DNA of 56,607 bases from Pseudomonas citronellolis (GTDB lineage Bacteria > Pseudomonadota > Gammaproteobacteria > Pseudomonadales > Pseudomonadaceae). Shown one piece after another: positions 16,750 through 24,894 of the stretch. The DNA lies in NCBI RefSeq assembly GCF_900112375.1, contig NZ_FOLS01000043.1:1-56607 (forward strand), written 5' to 3'. The notes under the pieces are model-generated. The model did not search any database. It had not been told where the DNA came from and saw only the letters and a list, made by a program, of their open reading frames with translations. A program made the translations under genes and the position numbers. Each line of letters opens with the position of its first letter. The stretch's first letter is position 1.

Positions 16750-17841
16750 ATGCCCTATGAACCCGAGGACTACCTTTCCAGACACTTCCAGACCAGCGGC
16801 ACCGACCTGACGCAGAAGGTCGAGGAGCTGGCGGCCCTCGCCGCGCCGGGCGACAGCCCGAACCTGCCGCTGTACCGCGAGATGCTCTTCACCGTGGCGC
16901 GCATGGCCCAGGCCGACCGCAACCGCTGGGATGCCAAGATCATGCTGCAGACGCTGCGCGAGATGGAGCACGCCTTCGCCACCCTCGAGCAGTTCAAGCG
17001 CCGGCGCAAGGTCACGGTGTTCGGCTCGGCGCGCACGCCCCCGGACCACCCGCTGTACGCCCTGGCCCGGGACCTGGGGCGCACCCTGGCGCGCTACGAC
17101 CTGATGGTCGTCACCGGCGCCGGCGGCGGCATCATGGCCGCCGCCCACGAAGGCGCGGGGCTGGAGAACAGCCTGGGCTTCAACATCACCCTGCCCTTCG
17201 AGCAGCAGGCCAACCACACGGTGGCCGGCACCAACAACCTGCTGTCGTTCCACTTCTTCTTCCTGCGCAAGCTGTTCTTCGTCAAGGAAGCCGACGCCCT
17301 AGTGCTCTGCCCCGGCGGCTTCGGCACCCTGGACGAGGCGCTGGAAGTGCTGACGCTGATCCAGACCGGCAAGAGCCCGCTGGTGCCGGTGGTGCTGCTC
17401 GACCAACCCGGCGGGCATTACTGGGAGCAGGCGCTGCAGTTCATGCAGGAGCAACTGCTGGACAACCGCTACATCCTGCCCAGCGACATGCACCTGATGA
17501 AACTGGCCCGCTCGGTGGAGGACGCGGTCGGGGAGATCGCCCACTTCTACAGCAACTTCCACTCCAGCCGCTGGCTCAAGGACAACTTCGTCATCCGCCT
17601 CAACCACCGCCTCAGCGACAGCGCCATGCAGCGCCTGCACGAGGAATTCGGCAACCTCTGCCTGCACGACGGCTTCCACCAGCAGGCCTGCGGCGAACTG
17701 GAAAAGGACGAGCCGGAATTCACCCAGCTCACGCGCCTGGCCTTCGCCTTCAACGGCCGCGACCACGGCCGCCTGCGTGAGCTGGTGAACTTCATCAACG
17801 ACAAGCAGAACTGGACCGAGGCTTGTCCCGTTCCTGCATAG
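16750..17841 (+). CDS. LOG/TIGR00730-type Rossmann-fold protein
   Basis: 363 residues. The central Rossmann domain (about 95-285) carries V-F-G-S-A-R-T near 98, G-A-G-G-G-I-M-A-A-A near 122, and P-G-G-F-G-T-L-D-E-A near 192, the PGGxGTxxE nucleotide-binding motif of LOG-type phosphoribohydrolases and related proteins. It has extra N- and C-terminal helical regions absent from short LOG enzymes, so cytokinin-type activity is not implied. AAGGAG precedes the ATG at 16750. Followed by a REP-rich gap. Confidence 0.85.
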   Translation: MPYEPEDYLSRHFQTSGTDLTQKVEELAALAAPGDSPNLPLYREMLFTVARMAQADRNRWDAKIMLQTLREMEHAFATLEQFKRRRKVTVFGSARTPPDHPLYALARDLGRTLARYDLMVVTGAGGGIMAAAHEGAGLENSLGFNITLPFEQQANHTVAGTNNLLSFHFFFLRKLFFVKEADALVLCPGGFGTLDEALEVLTLIQTGKSPLVPVVLLDQPGGHYWEQALQFMQEQLLDNRYILPSDMHLMKLARSVEDAVGEIAHFYSNFHSSRWLKDNFVIRLNHRLSDSAMQRLHEEFGNLCLHDGFHQQACGELEKDEPEFTQLTRLAFAFNGRDHGRLRELVNFINDKQNWTEACPVPA

Positions 17842-17852
17842 GCCACTGCACC

Positions 17853-17901
17853 TGTAGGAGCGGGCCCTGCCCGCGATTCGCGCGCAGGGCGCGCTCCTAC
17901 A
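17853..17901. repeat. REPIN-like element (GTAGGAGCGGGCCCTGC...GCAGGGCGCGCTCCTAC)
   Basis: Reverse-orientation copy of 8869-8916, starting 11 bases after the LOG gene stop. The 484-base gap 17842-18325 holds only repeats: this one, 17926-17950, 17969-17996, 18100-18166 and 18264-18287. Confidence 0.8.
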
Positions 17902-17925
17902 TGGAATGGCGCAGGTGATTCCGGC

Positions 17926-17950
17926 TATCGCGGACGGAGTCCGTTCCTAC
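17926..17950 (-). repeat. REP unit, GGAGCGGACTCCGTCCGCG family (inverted)
   Basis: Reads CTATCGCGGACGGAGTCCGT then TCCTAC on the plus strand; one arm base differs (GTTCC for GCTCC). Confidence 0.7.
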
Positions 17951-17968
17951 ACCCACGCCCAACCGTAG

Positions 17969-17996
17969 GGCGTATAACCGTTCGCGGTTATACGCC
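17969..17996. repeat. perfect 12-bp hairpin
   Basis: GGCGTATAACCG-TTCG-CGGTTATACGCC: a perfect 12-bp stem with a TTCG loop, preceded by CCGTA as in the related palindrome at 6516-6543. Confidence 0.75.
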
Positions 17997-18099
17997 GTTG
18001 GTCCGACGTGACACCGCACTGGCGCGTGATTCCGGGGGAAAACGGTGTGCGGAATGGCGTAGGGGCAACTGTCTTGCCAACCACGCCGAGGTGTTCTCT

Positions 18100-18166
18100 G
18101 TAGGAGCGAGCTTGCTCGCGAACAGACTCCGCAGCGGGATTTATTCGCGAGCAAGCTCGCTCCTAC
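18100..18166. repeat. REPIN: two inverted GTAGGAGCGAGC units
   Basis: GTAGGAGCGAGCTTGCTCGC, a 20-base spacer, then GCGAGCAAGCTCGCTCCTAC. Symmetric pair typical of REPINs mobilised by RAYT transposases; no RAYT gene is in this window. A matching pair is at 34748-34814. Confidence 0.85.
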
Positions 18167-18263
18167 GAGAAGCCGTGCCCGCGTCTGTACAAACGGATCT
18201 TATCCGCAAACCACGCCGATACCGCCAGCTATCGCGGACAAGCGAACGTGGTATGTGAATGGC

Positions 18264-18287
18264 GTAGGAGCGGACTCCATCCGCGAT
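18264..18287 (+). repeat. REP unit, GGAGCGGACTCC family
   Basis: GTAGGAGCGGACTCCATCCG then CGATC, 40 bases past the recX stop. Confidence 0.75.
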
Positions 18288-18325
18288 CCAGCCGACAGGC
18301 CGGTCAACCAGCGCCAGCCCCGGGC

Positions 18326-18790
18326 TCAGTCGTCCCCGCCCCGCCCACTGAACAGGCGATTGATGGCTTCCATGGAAAAGCCCCGGTAGGCGAGGAAACG
18401 CCCCTGCTGGGCACGCTCGCGGGCGTCCTGGGGCAGGCGGGGGAACTTGCGGCGCCAGACACCCCGCATTTGCGCCTGCCAGTCGACATCCGCCTCGCCC
18501 AGGGCCTTTTCGATCTCGCCGCGGGGCAGGCCGCGCTGGCTCAGCTCCTCGCGAATTCGCAGGGGGCCATAGCCACTGCGCGCCTTGCTGGCGATGAAGG
18601 CTTCCAGGTAACGGGATTCGTTGAGCAGCCCTTCCTCGGCCAGGCGGTCGAGGACGGGCTCGATGAGCTCCGCAGGCGCGCCGCGCTGGCGCAGCTTGCG
18701 GACGAGTTCGGCGCGACCGTGCTCGCGTCGCGCCAGGAGGTCCATGGCGGCCCGCCGCACGGCGACGGGCGTGTCGAGCACGGTCGGCAT
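18326..18790 (-). CDS. recX: RecA regulator RecX
   Basis: 154 residues, all helical, normal RecX length. RecX binds the RecA filament and limits its activity. Family pattern visible: [15 protein letters not shown] near the start, [15 protein letters not shown] near 73-87, and R-K-F-P near 112. It starts 8 bases after the recA stop, so it is read through from the recA promoter and is under LexA control with it. Confidence 0.93.
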   Translation of the reverse strand: MPTVLDTPVAVRRAAMDLLARREHGRAELVRKLRQRGAPAELIEPVLDRLAEEGLLNESRYLEAFIASKARSGYGPLRIREELSQRGLPRGEIEKALGEADVDWQAQMRGVWRRKFPRLPQDARERAQQGRFLAYRGFSMEAINRLFSGRGGDD

Positions 18791-18798
18791 CGGCGGGA

Positions 18799-19860
18799 TC
18801 AGTAGTCGAGGTCGGCTTCAGCGGCCTCGGCAGCTTCGGCTGCAGCCAGCTCGGCCTTGGTCGGCGCCGGCTGGTTGTTCAGCAGTTGCTCGCGGATGGC
18901 CTTGTCCAGCACCGCGCAGATTTCCGCGTTCTCTTCCAGGTACTTGGCGGCGTTGGCCTTGCCCTGGCCGATCTTGCTGCCCTGGTAGCTGTACCAGGCG
19001 CCGGATTTCTCCACCAGGCCCAGTTGCACGCCCAGGTCGATGATCTCGCCGGTGCGGTAGATGCCCTTGCCGTAGAGGATCTGGAACTCGGCCTGGCGGA
19101 ACGGCGGGGCGACCTTGTTCTTCACCACCTTGACGCGGGTTTCGCTGCCGACCACCTCGTCGCCTTCCTTCACCGCGCCGGTACGGCGGATGTCCAGGCG
19201 CACGGAGGCGTAGAACTTCAGGGCGTTACCACCGGTGGTGGTTTCCGGGTTGCCGAACATCACGCCGATCTTCATGCGGATCTGGTTGATGAAGATGACC
19301 AGGCAGTTGGCGTTCTTGATGTTGCCGGTGATCTTGCGCAGCGCCTGGGACATCAGGCGGGCCTGCAGGCCGACGTGGGCGTCGCCCATCTCGCCTTCGA
19401 TCTCGGCCTTGGGCACCAGCGCCGCCACGGAGTCGACGATGATCACGTCCACCGCGTTGGAGCGCACCAGCATGTCGGTGATTTCCAGGGCCTGCTCGCC
19501 GGTGTCCGGCTGCGAGACCAGCAGGTCGTCGACGTTGACGCCCAGCTTGCCGGCGTAGTCCGGGTCCAGCGCGTGCTCGGCGTCGACGAAGGCGCAGGTG
19601 GCGCCCTGGCGCTGGGCTTCGGCGATGACCGAGAGGGTCAGGGTGGTCTTGCCCGAGGATTCCGGGCCGTAGATCTCGACGATACGGCCCTTGGGCAGAC
19701 CGCCGATACCCAGGGCGATGTCCAAGCCGAGGGAGCCGGTGGAGATGGCCGGGATGGCCTGGCGCTCGTGGTCGCCCATGCGCATTACCGCGCCCTTGCC
19801 GAATTGGCGTTCGATCTGTCCCAGGGCCGCGGCCAGGGCGCGCTTCTTGTTGTCGTCCAT
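18799..19860 (-). CDS. recA: recombinase RecA
   Basis: 353 residues. DNA strand-exchange ATPase and LexA co-protease. Walker A G-P-E-S-S-G-K-T at 65-72, Walker B V-I-I-V-D-S near 139-144, the L2 region G-N-P-E-T-T-T-G-G near 201-209. The acidic, Ala-rich tail ([10 protein letters not shown]) is typical. Start at the ATG at 19860; the longer frame to 19938 runs through the promoter and LexA box and is rejected. Confidence 0.98.
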   Translation of the reverse strand: MDDNKKRALAAALGQIERQFGKGAVMRMGDHERQAIPAISTGSLGLDIALGIGGLPKGRIVEIYGPESSGKTTLTLSVIAEAQRQGATCAFVDAEHALDPDYAGKLGVNVDDLLVSQPDTGEQALEITDMLVRSNAVDVIIVDSVAALVPKAEIEGEMGDAHVGLQARLMSQALRKITGNIKNANCLVIFINQIRMKIGVMFGNPETTTGGNALKFYASVRLDIRRTGAVKEGDEVVGSETRVKVVKNKVAPPFRQAEFQILYGKGIYRTGEIIDLGVQLGLVEKSGAWYSYQGSKIGQGKANAAKYLEENAEICAVLDKAIREQLLNNQPAPTKAELAAAEAAEAAEADLDY

Positions 19861-19904
19861 TGAAGTCCTCGCGAAGTCAGGCGGCCGGGATGGGCCACGA
19901 ACAA

Positions 19905-19920
19905 CTGTATAAGTAGACAG
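19905..19920. promoter_or_regulatory. LexA (SOS) box of recA
   Basis: CTGT-ATAAGTAG-ACAG, an exact CTGT-N8-ACAG match to the gamma-proteobacterial SOS box, 45 bases upstream of the recA start and downstream of pncC. LexA would repress recA-recX here. Confidence 0.92.
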
Positions 19921-19947
19921 TATTATTTCACAGGGCAAGGCGCTCGC

Positions 19948-20460
19948 CTACCCCCGAACGGGATTTTCCCCGACGGCCAGTCGCAACACCCCGTCCAGAG
20001 CGGTCGCCACCGCCTGCCGGCGCACCGCGAGGCGGTCGCCGGGAAAATGGAAGCACTGCGGATAGCATTGTTCGCCATCGGCCCAGCACAACCAGACGGT
20101 TCCTACAGGCTTCTCTGGCGAACCACCGTCCGGACCGGCGATGCCGCTGACCGCCACAGTGAAACGCGCGCCGCTGCGCGCCTGTGCGCCGCGGGCCATA
20201 GCTTCGACCACTTCCCGGCTGACCGCGCCAACCTGTGGGAAAAGTTCGTCAGGCACGCCCAGCTGCGTGGTCTTCTGCGTATTGGAATAGGTGACGTAGC
20301 CGGCATCGAACCAGGCCGAGCTGCCGGCGATCCGCGTGATCGCCTCGGCGATGCCGCCGCCGGTGCAGGACTCGGCGGTGCTGACCCGCGCGCCCAAGCG
20401 CTGCAACTGCGCGCCCAGGCGCGCGGCCAGGTCGGTGATGCCTTCGTCGCTGATGCTCAT
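19948..20460 (-). CDS. pncC: nicotinamide-nucleotide amidohydrolase PncC (CinA C-terminal type)
   Basis: 170 residues. It deamidates NMN to NaMN in pyridine nucleotide recycling. The catalytic Ser31 lies in T-A-E-S-C-T-G-G-G; V-S-G-I-A-G-P-D-G-G-S near 104-114 and K-P-V-G-T-V-W-L near 117-124 complete the site. Only the CinA C-terminal domain is present, as in stand-alone PncC. It ends 87 bases before recA on the same strand; the LexA box between them makes recA independent. Divergent from mutS. Confidence 0.92.
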   Translation of the reverse strand: MSISDEGITDLAARLGAQLQRLGARVSTAESCTGGGIAEAITRIAGSSAWFDAGYVTYSNTQKTTQLGVPDELFPQVGAVSREVVEAMARGAQARSGARFTVAVSGIAGPDGGSPEKPVGTVWLCWADGEQCYPQCFHFPGDRLAVRRQAVATALDGVLRLAVGENPVRG

Positions 20461-20542
20461 TGCGTACTCCGATGCTTAAGCCGTCAGGCCGGATACCGTA
20501 CACTAGGCGCTTTTGCATATAGAAGACGGACCGCCCAAAGTC

Positions 20543-23116
20543 ATGAGCCAAAGCGACCTTTCCGCGCATACTCCAATGATGCAGCAATACTGGAAGCTGA
20601 AGAGACAGCATCCGGAACAACTGCTGTTCTACCGCATGGGCGACTTCTACGAGCTGTTCTACGAGGACGCCAAGAAGGCCGCCAAGCTGCTCGACATCAC
20701 CCTCACCACCCGCGGCCAGTCCGCCGGCACGCCGATTCCCATGGCCGGCATCCCCTTCCACGCCGTGGAGGGCTACCTGGCCAAGCTGGTCAAGCTGGGC
20801 GAGTCGGTGGCCATCTGCGAACAGATCGGCGACCCGGCCACCAGCAAGGGCCCGGTGGAACGCCAGGTGGTGCGTATCATCACCCCCGGCACGGTCAGCG
20901 ACGAGGCGCTGCTCGACGAGCGCCGCGACAACCTGCTGGCCGCCTTGCTCGGCGACGAGCGGTTGTTCGGCCTGGCGGTGCTGGACATCACCAGCGGCCG
21001 CTTCAGCGTCCAGGAAATCCGCGGCTGGGAAACCCTGCTGGCCGAGCTGGAGCGCCTGAACCCCGCGGAACTGCTGATCCCCGACGACTGGCCCGCCGGC
21101 CTGCCGGCGGAGAAGCGCCGTGGCGTGCGGCGCCGCGCGCCCTGGGACTTCGACCGCGACTCGGCGTTCAAGAGCCTCTGCCAACAGTTCGCCACCCAGG
21201 ACCTGAAGGGCTTCGGCTGCCAGGACCTGACCCTGGCCATCGGCGCCGCCGGCTGCCTGCTGGCCTACGCCAAGGAAACCCAGCGCACCGCCCTGCCGCA
21301 CCTGCGCAGCCTGCGCCACGAGCGCCTGGACGACACCGTCATCCTCGACGGCGCCAGCCGCCGCAACCTGGAGCTGGACACCAACCTCTCCGGCGGCCGC
21401 GACAACACCCTGCAGTCGGTGGTGGACCGCTGCCAGACCGCCATGGGCAGCCGCCTGCTGACGCGCTGGCTGAACCGCCCGCTGCGCGACCGCGCCGTGC
21501 TGGAAGCCCGCCAGGAATCCATCGCCTGCCTGCTGGAACGCTACCGTTTCGAGAATCTTCAGCCACAGCTGAAGGAAATCGGCGACGTCGAGCGCATCCT
21601 CGCCCGTATCGGTCTGCGCAACGCCCGCCCGCGCGACCTGGCGCGCCTGCGCGACGCCCTGGCCGCCCTGCCGGAGCTGCAGCGCGGCATGACCGAGTTG
21701 GAGGCCCCGCACCTGGGCGAACTGGCCGCGAGCATCCGCACCTACCCGGAACTGGCCGACCTGCTGGCCCGGGCGATCATCGACAACCCGCCGGCGGTGA
21801 TCCGCGACGGCGGCGTCATCAAGCGCGGCTACGACGCCGAGCTGGACGAACTGCAGACGCTCAGCGAGAACGCCGGCCAGTACCTGATGGACCTGGAGAT
21901 CCGCGAGAAGGAACGCACCGGGCTGTCGGGTCTGAAGGTCGGCTACAACCGCATCCATGGCTACTACATCGAGCTGCCGCGCATGCAGGCCGAGCAGGCG
22001 CCGGCCGATTACCAGCGGCGCCAGACGCTGAAGGGCGCCGAACGCTTCATAACCCCGGAGCTGAAGGCCTTCGAGGACAAGGCGCTGTCCGCCCAGAGCC
22101 GCGCCCTGGCCCGCGAGAAGCAGCTCTACGAGGAACTGGTGGAACTGCTGATCGCCCAGTTGGCGCCGCTGCAGGACACCGCCGCCGCCCTGGCCGAGCT
22201 GGACGTGCTGGCCAACCTGGCCGAGCGCGCGCTGAACCTCGACCTGAACCGCCCGCGCTTCGTCGAGGAGTCGGGCATCCTCATCGAGCAGGGCCGCCAC
22301 CCGGTGGTGGAGCAGGTGCTGGATACGCCCTTCGTGGCCAACGACCTGAAGCTCGACGAAGACACCCGCATGCTGGTGATTACTGGCCCGAACATGGGCG
22401 GTAAATCTACCTATATGCGGCAAACGGCGCTGATCGTGCTGTTGGCGCACATCGGCAGTTTCGTCCCGGCGGCGCGCTGCGAACTGTCGCTGGTGGACCG
22501 CATCTTCACCCGTATCGGTTCGTCCGACGACCTCGCCGGCGGCCGTTCCACCTTCATGGTGGAGATGAGCGAAACCGCCAACATCCTGCACAACGCCACC
22601 GACCGCAGCTTGGTGCTGATGGACGAAGTGGGCCGCGGCACCAGCACCTTCGACGGCCTGTCGCTGGCCTGGTCCGCCGCCGAGCACCTGGCGCACCTGC
22701 GCGCCTTCACCCTGTTCGCCACCCACTACTTCGAGCTGACCGTGCTGCCGGAGAGCGAACCGGTGGTGGCCAACGTGCACCTGAACGCCACCGAGCACAA
22801 CGAGCGCATCGTCTTCCTGCACCACGTGCTGCCCGGCCCGGCGAGCCAGAGCTACGGCCTGGCGGTGGCGCAACTGGCCGGCGTGCCCGGCCCGGTGATC
22901 CTGCGCGCCCGCGAGCACCTGGCGCGCCTGGAGACCACCAGCCTGCCCCACGAAGCGCCGCGCCAGGAGGCGGGCCAGCCCGCCGCGCCGATGCAGAGCG
23001 ACCTGTTCGCCAGCCTGCCGCACCCGCTGATCGACGAGCTTGCACGCATCAAACCCGATGACCTGACACCGCGCCAGGCGCTCGATTTGTTATATGCATG
23101 GAAGACGCGAATCTGA
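20543..23116 (+). CDS. mutS: DNA mismatch repair protein MutS
   Basis: 857 residues. Mismatch-reading motif F35-Y-E37 (in M-G-D-F-Y-E-L-F), lever and clamp domains in the middle, Walker A G-P-N-M-G-G-K-S at 615-622, [11 protein letters not shown] Walker B/signature near 690, and a C-terminal Q-S-D-L-F matching the MutS beta-clamp-binding motif. Start at the ATG at 20543 ([10 protein letters not shown]), which lines up with the P. aeruginosa start; the longer TTG frame adds 10 residues with no support. Separate from fdxA by 66 bases. Confidence 0.97.
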   Translation: MSQSDLSAHTPMMQQYWKLKRQHPEQLLFYRMGDFYELFYEDAKKAAKLLDITLTTRGQSAGTPIPMAGIPFHAVEGYLAKLVKLGESVAICEQIGDPATSKGPVERQVVRIITPGTVSDEALLDERRDNLLAALLGDERLFGLAVLDITSGRFSVQEIRGWETLLAELERLNPAELLIPDDWPAGLPAEKRRGVRRRAPWDFDRDSAFKSLCQQFATQDLKGFGCQDLTLAIGAAGCLLAYAKETQRTALPHLRSLRHERLDDTVILDGASRRNLELDTNLSGGRDNTLQSVVDRCQTAMGSRLLTRWLNRPLRDRAVLEARQESIACLLERYRFENLQPQLKEIGDVERILARIGLRNARPRDLARLRDALAALPELQRGMTELEAPHLGELAASIRTYPELADLLARAIIDNPPAVIRDGGVIKRGYDAELDELQTLSENAGQYLMDLEIREKERTGLSGLKVGYNRIHGYYIELPRMQAEQAPADYQRRQTLKGAERFITPELKAFEDKALSAQSRALAREKQLYEELVELLIAQLAPLQDTAAALAELDVLANLAERALNLDLNRPRFVEESGILIEQGRHPVVEQVLDTPFVANDLKLDEDTRMLVITGPNMGGKSTYMRQTALIVLLAHIGSFVPAARCELSLVDRIFTRIGSSDDLAGGRSTFMVEMSETANILHNATDRSLVLMDEVGRGTSTFDGLSLAWSAAEHLAHLRAFTLFATHYFELTVLPESEPVVANVHLNATEHNERIVFLHHVLPGPASQSYGLAVAQLAGVPGPVILRAREHLARLETTSLPHEAPRQEAGQPAAPMQSDLFASLPHPLIDELARIKPDDLTPRQALDLLYAWKTRI

Positions 23117-23182
23117 CGGACAGCGGAACAAGCTGCTAGAATCGCGCGCGCTTAGCCGCCCGCCTGAGGAGAGAATTAGAAA

Positions 23183-23506
23183 ATGACCTTCGTCGTCACC
23201 GACAACTGCATCAAGTGCAAATACACCGACTGCGTGGAAGTCTGCCCGGTGGACTGCTTCTACGAAGGCCCGAACTTCCTGGTGATTCACCCGGATGAGT
23301 GCATCGACTGCGCCCTGTGCGAACCGGAATGCCCGGCACAGGCGATCTTCTCCGAGGACGAGGTCCCGGAGAACATGCAGGAGTTCATCGAGCTGAACAA
23401 GGATCTGGCCGAGGTCTGGCCGAACATCACCGAGAAGAAGGACTCGTTGCCGGACGCGGAAGAGTGGGACGGCGTCGCCGACAAGCTCAAGCACCTGGAG
23501 CGCTGA
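23183..23506 (+). CDS. fdxA: 7Fe ferredoxin FdxA
   Basis: 107 residues. Electron carrier with one 3Fe-4S and one 4Fe-4S cluster, ligated by Cys9, Cys17 and Cys50 and by Cys21, Cys40, Cys43 and Cys46; Cys12 and Cys25 are extra, as in Azotobacter-type FdI proteins. The long acidic C-terminal tail is normal for this class. A TAGAAT box at 23137-23142 with CTGACG 18 bases upstream is a likely promoter, and GAGGAGAGA precedes the ATG. A strong terminator follows. Confidence 0.96.
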   Translation: MTFVVTDNCIKCKYTDCVEVCPVDCFYEGPNFLVIHPDECIDCALCEPECPAQAIFSEDEVPENMQEFIELNKDLAEVWPNITEKKDSLPDAEEWDGVADKLKHLER

Positions 23507-23524
23507 TCGCTTCCTCCAAGCTCC

Positions 23525-23547
23525 AAGGCCCGCCTCGCGCGGGCCTT
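23525..23547. terminator. fdxA terminator
   Basis: AAGGCCCGC, loop CTCGC, GCGGGCCTT; 18 bases past the fdxA stop, weak T tract. Confidence 0.7.
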
Positions 23548-23579
23548 GTGCCATCTGTGACGGCACTTTTTCGCGGGCA

Positions 23580-23691
23580 AAAAAAAGGGGCGGGATGGCC
23601 CGCCCTTTTTTCCCTACCCCATCATCCTGATGAGTCGCATCCCGCGACGTCCTGACCGGCATCCTTGTCGGCCTGCGTCATTCCCTGTACG
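23580..23691 (-). ncRNA. rsmZ: RsmZ small regulatory RNA
   Basis: About 112 nt on the minus strand in the fdxA-rpoS gap, the conserved rsmZ position. Starting at CGTACAGGGA, it carries six GGA motifs (in AGGGA, AAGGAT, CAGGAC, CGGGAT, CAGGAT, TAGGGA). Two sit in tight loops, GTCGC-GGGAT-GCGAC and CATC-AGGAT-GATG, the classic RsmA/CsrA-binding arrangement. It ends in a terminator (GGGCGGG-CCAT-CCCGCCC then T8). RsmZ sequesters RsmA, switching on secondary metabolism and biofilm genes under GacS/GacA. The 5' end is inferred from the P. aeruginosa RNA and the GacA-box distance; TATCAC about 10 bases upstream is the possible -10. Confidence 0.93.
23582..23610 (-). terminator. rsmZ terminator
   Basis: Stem GGGCGGG/CCCGCCC with loop CCAT and a T8 run on the minus strand; A-rich on the other side. 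Confidence 0.9.
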
Positions 23692-23866
23692 CAGGAGTGA
23701 TATCAGCTTTCCGTACAAAAGCGGCAAGCGGCTGCGGGTCGCACCCCGGTAGGGCCAGGATTAGCGCAGTCGAAAATAAAGCCTTTTAAATTCAATTGGT
23801 TATTTATAAAGACTGAAGAAAAGGGCCCCTTGCCGGCAAGCCGAATCGTCAAAGACTCACAGCACG

Positions 23867-23884
23867 TGTAAGCGATAGCTTACA
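23867..23884 (-). promoter_or_regulatory. GacA-binding upstream activating sequence of rsmZ
   Basis: TGTAAG-CGATAG-CTTACA, a perfect 6-6-6 palindrome matching the GacA UAS of rsmY/rsmZ promoters, centred about 184 bases upstream of the inferred RsmZ start, the usual distance. Between them (about 23745-23850) is an AT-rich stretch. Confidence 0.9.
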
Positions 23885-23993
23885 AAACCAAACTCAAAAA
23901 CTGCTGTCTCGCCTGGCTCGAGCGGATGAAGTTGTTCGGGATGCGTATCCGTTTGGGGCGCCCGTGAAGTCCGGGACAAGGTGTTTTTCGTAG

Positions 23994-24197
23994 GATGGGT
24001 TGAGCTTGCGATACCCATCGCTGGTCCGGGGCCGGTCTTGCCGGTGGAGTCGCGGACGGAGTCCTAGCATGCCGGTGGGCATGGATTCTCGTAGGAGCGA
24101 GCTTGCTCGCGAACGGAGCTTCCCGGCGGTGTAGGTGCTGGGTTCAAGAGCACCCTCTCCCCAGCCCTCTCCCTGAAGGGAGAGGGGGCTGTCCTGA
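23994..24197. repeat. mixed repeat block behind the rsmZ promoter
   Basis: It contains GTAGGATGGGTTGAGCTTGC...GATACCCATCGC (about 23991-24021), a REP remnant CGCGGACGGAGTCCTAGC near 24050, a GTAGGAGCGAGC unit at 24091-24114, and the inverted CCCTCTCCC/GGGAGAGGG repeat at 24151-24196. No gene is visible. Confidence 0.7.
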
Positions 24198-24231
24198 GCG
24201 AAGGGAGAATCCTGAGTCATCCTGAGACGCC

Positions 24232-24701
24232 TAACCCCACCCCGTCATTCCCGCGGACGCGGGAACCCAGTGACGGCCAGGGTTCGCGAGCAAGCTCGCT
24301 CCTACGAAAAGCAAAAGCGCGTTTGCTCTTGGACTTCCAGAGAAATAGCCGAACGCACCGAAACGCCCCTTCAGAAGGCCGAGCGAAACCCGCGCTCAGG
24401 AGGTCATGCGACATGGATGTCGCGAGAGCCCCGCGGGCTACAGGGACGTACCCTCGGGGCGGGCCTCCGTGGCGGGGGAATTCGTGAGGGTAGCCCGGCT
24501 TTATCGGGCCCGTATGTTGGGGCAAGCCTTTTTGGTTCCTTTTTGCGGGGGTGGCCTTCCACCGTTTGACAAAAGGGACTCGCCCGAGGGGGCGAAACAA
24601 GAAGGTCGGGCAAACTCAGAGCGGCGCAGAAACACCCAAGCCAAGGCAGCTGGGTTCCCGCGTTCGCGGGAATGACGGGTTAGAGATCGGAGCGCGGGGC
24701 C
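24232..24701 (-). repeat. dispersed composite repeat, copy B (inverted)
   Basis: Inverted copy of 4424-4925. Core at 24331-24531. It has its own GTAGGAGCGAGC unit (24282-24305, inverted), TTCCCGCG palindromes near 24247 and 24655, and at the far end a stretch (about 24677-24701) matching the last codons of the DUF1456 gene. A 15-base in-frame insertion near 24540-24570 separates it from copy A. It fills most of the gap between rsmZ and rpoS. Confidence 0.8.
24406..24675 (+). CDS. repeat-borne hypothetical ORF, copy B (89 aa)
   Basis: Begins M-R-H-G-C-R-E-S-P-A-G-Y-R-D-V like its partner at 4450-4704, then differs by five inserted residues around residue 45-55 before both end in F-P-R-S-R-E. 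AGGAGG lies two bases before the ATG. No domain recognised; coding status uncertain. Confidence 0.25.
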   Translation: MRHGCRESPAGYRDVPSGRASVAGEFVRVARLYRARMLGQAFLVPFCGGGLPPFDKRDSPEGAKQEGRANSERRRNTQAKAAGFPRSRE

Positions 24702-24741
24702 AAGAGCCGCAAGCGAAGCCATAGCCCCACCCCATATGAAA

Positions 24742-24777
24742 AATGCCGTTTCTCCCAGACAGAGAAACGGCATTCCT
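24742..24777 (-). terminator. strong orphan hairpin/terminator
   Basis: AATGCCGTTTCTC, loop about 7, GAGAAACGGCATT: a perfect 13-bp stem, followed on the minus strand by TTTTTC. It lies about 100 bases beyond the rpoS terminator, with the REPIN at 24786-24832 between them. It may be a backup terminator for rpoS or the 3' end of a short transcript. Confidence 0.6.
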
Positions 24778-24785
24778 TCTTACCC

Positions 24786-24832
24786 GTAGGAGCGCGCCCT
24801 GCGCGCGAATCGCGGGCAGGGCCCGCTCCTAC
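24786..24832. repeat. REPIN-like element, same family as 8869
   Basis: GTAGGAGCGCGCCCTGCGCG...GGGCAGGGCCCGCTCCTAC, essentially identical to 8869-8916. Confidence 0.85.
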
Positions 24833-24848
24833 AAATGGGGCGCAGGCG

Positions 24849-24879
24849 AAAAAAAGCCCGGAGCACTCCGGGCTTTTTC
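24849..24879. terminator. rpoS terminator
   Basis: AAAAAGCCCGGAG, loop CA, CTCCGGGCTTTTT: T tracts on both strands, 16 bases past the rpoS stop. Confidence 0.88.
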
Positions 24880-24894
24880 ACTGCGGGTGGTGCC

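Noticed and set aside
16750..17841. LOG-type gene as a cytokinin synthesis enzyme
   Set aside because: The PGGxGT motif is shared by many TIGR00730 proteins; this long form has extra domains and no supporting neighbours.
17842..18325. Possible CRISPR array
   Set aside because: Repeats are palindromic REP units of several families with unequal spacing and mixed orientation; no equal-length spacers and no cas genes.
1..18325. Gene-order break relative to P. aeruginosa (kup-rimO and fpr-finR next to dgkA-erdR) as a novel rearrangement
   Set aside because: From memory, P. putida also has finR-fpr next to dgkA and the LuxR-type regulator gene, so this adjacency is probably ancestral.
19861..19938. 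Upstream extension of RecA
   Set aside because: It runs through the LexA box; the family start is M-D-D-N-K-K-R at 19860.
20249..23023. 924-codon frame antisense to mutS
   Set aside because: Gln/His/Leu/Val-rich antisense shadow; the mutS frame has all functional motifs.
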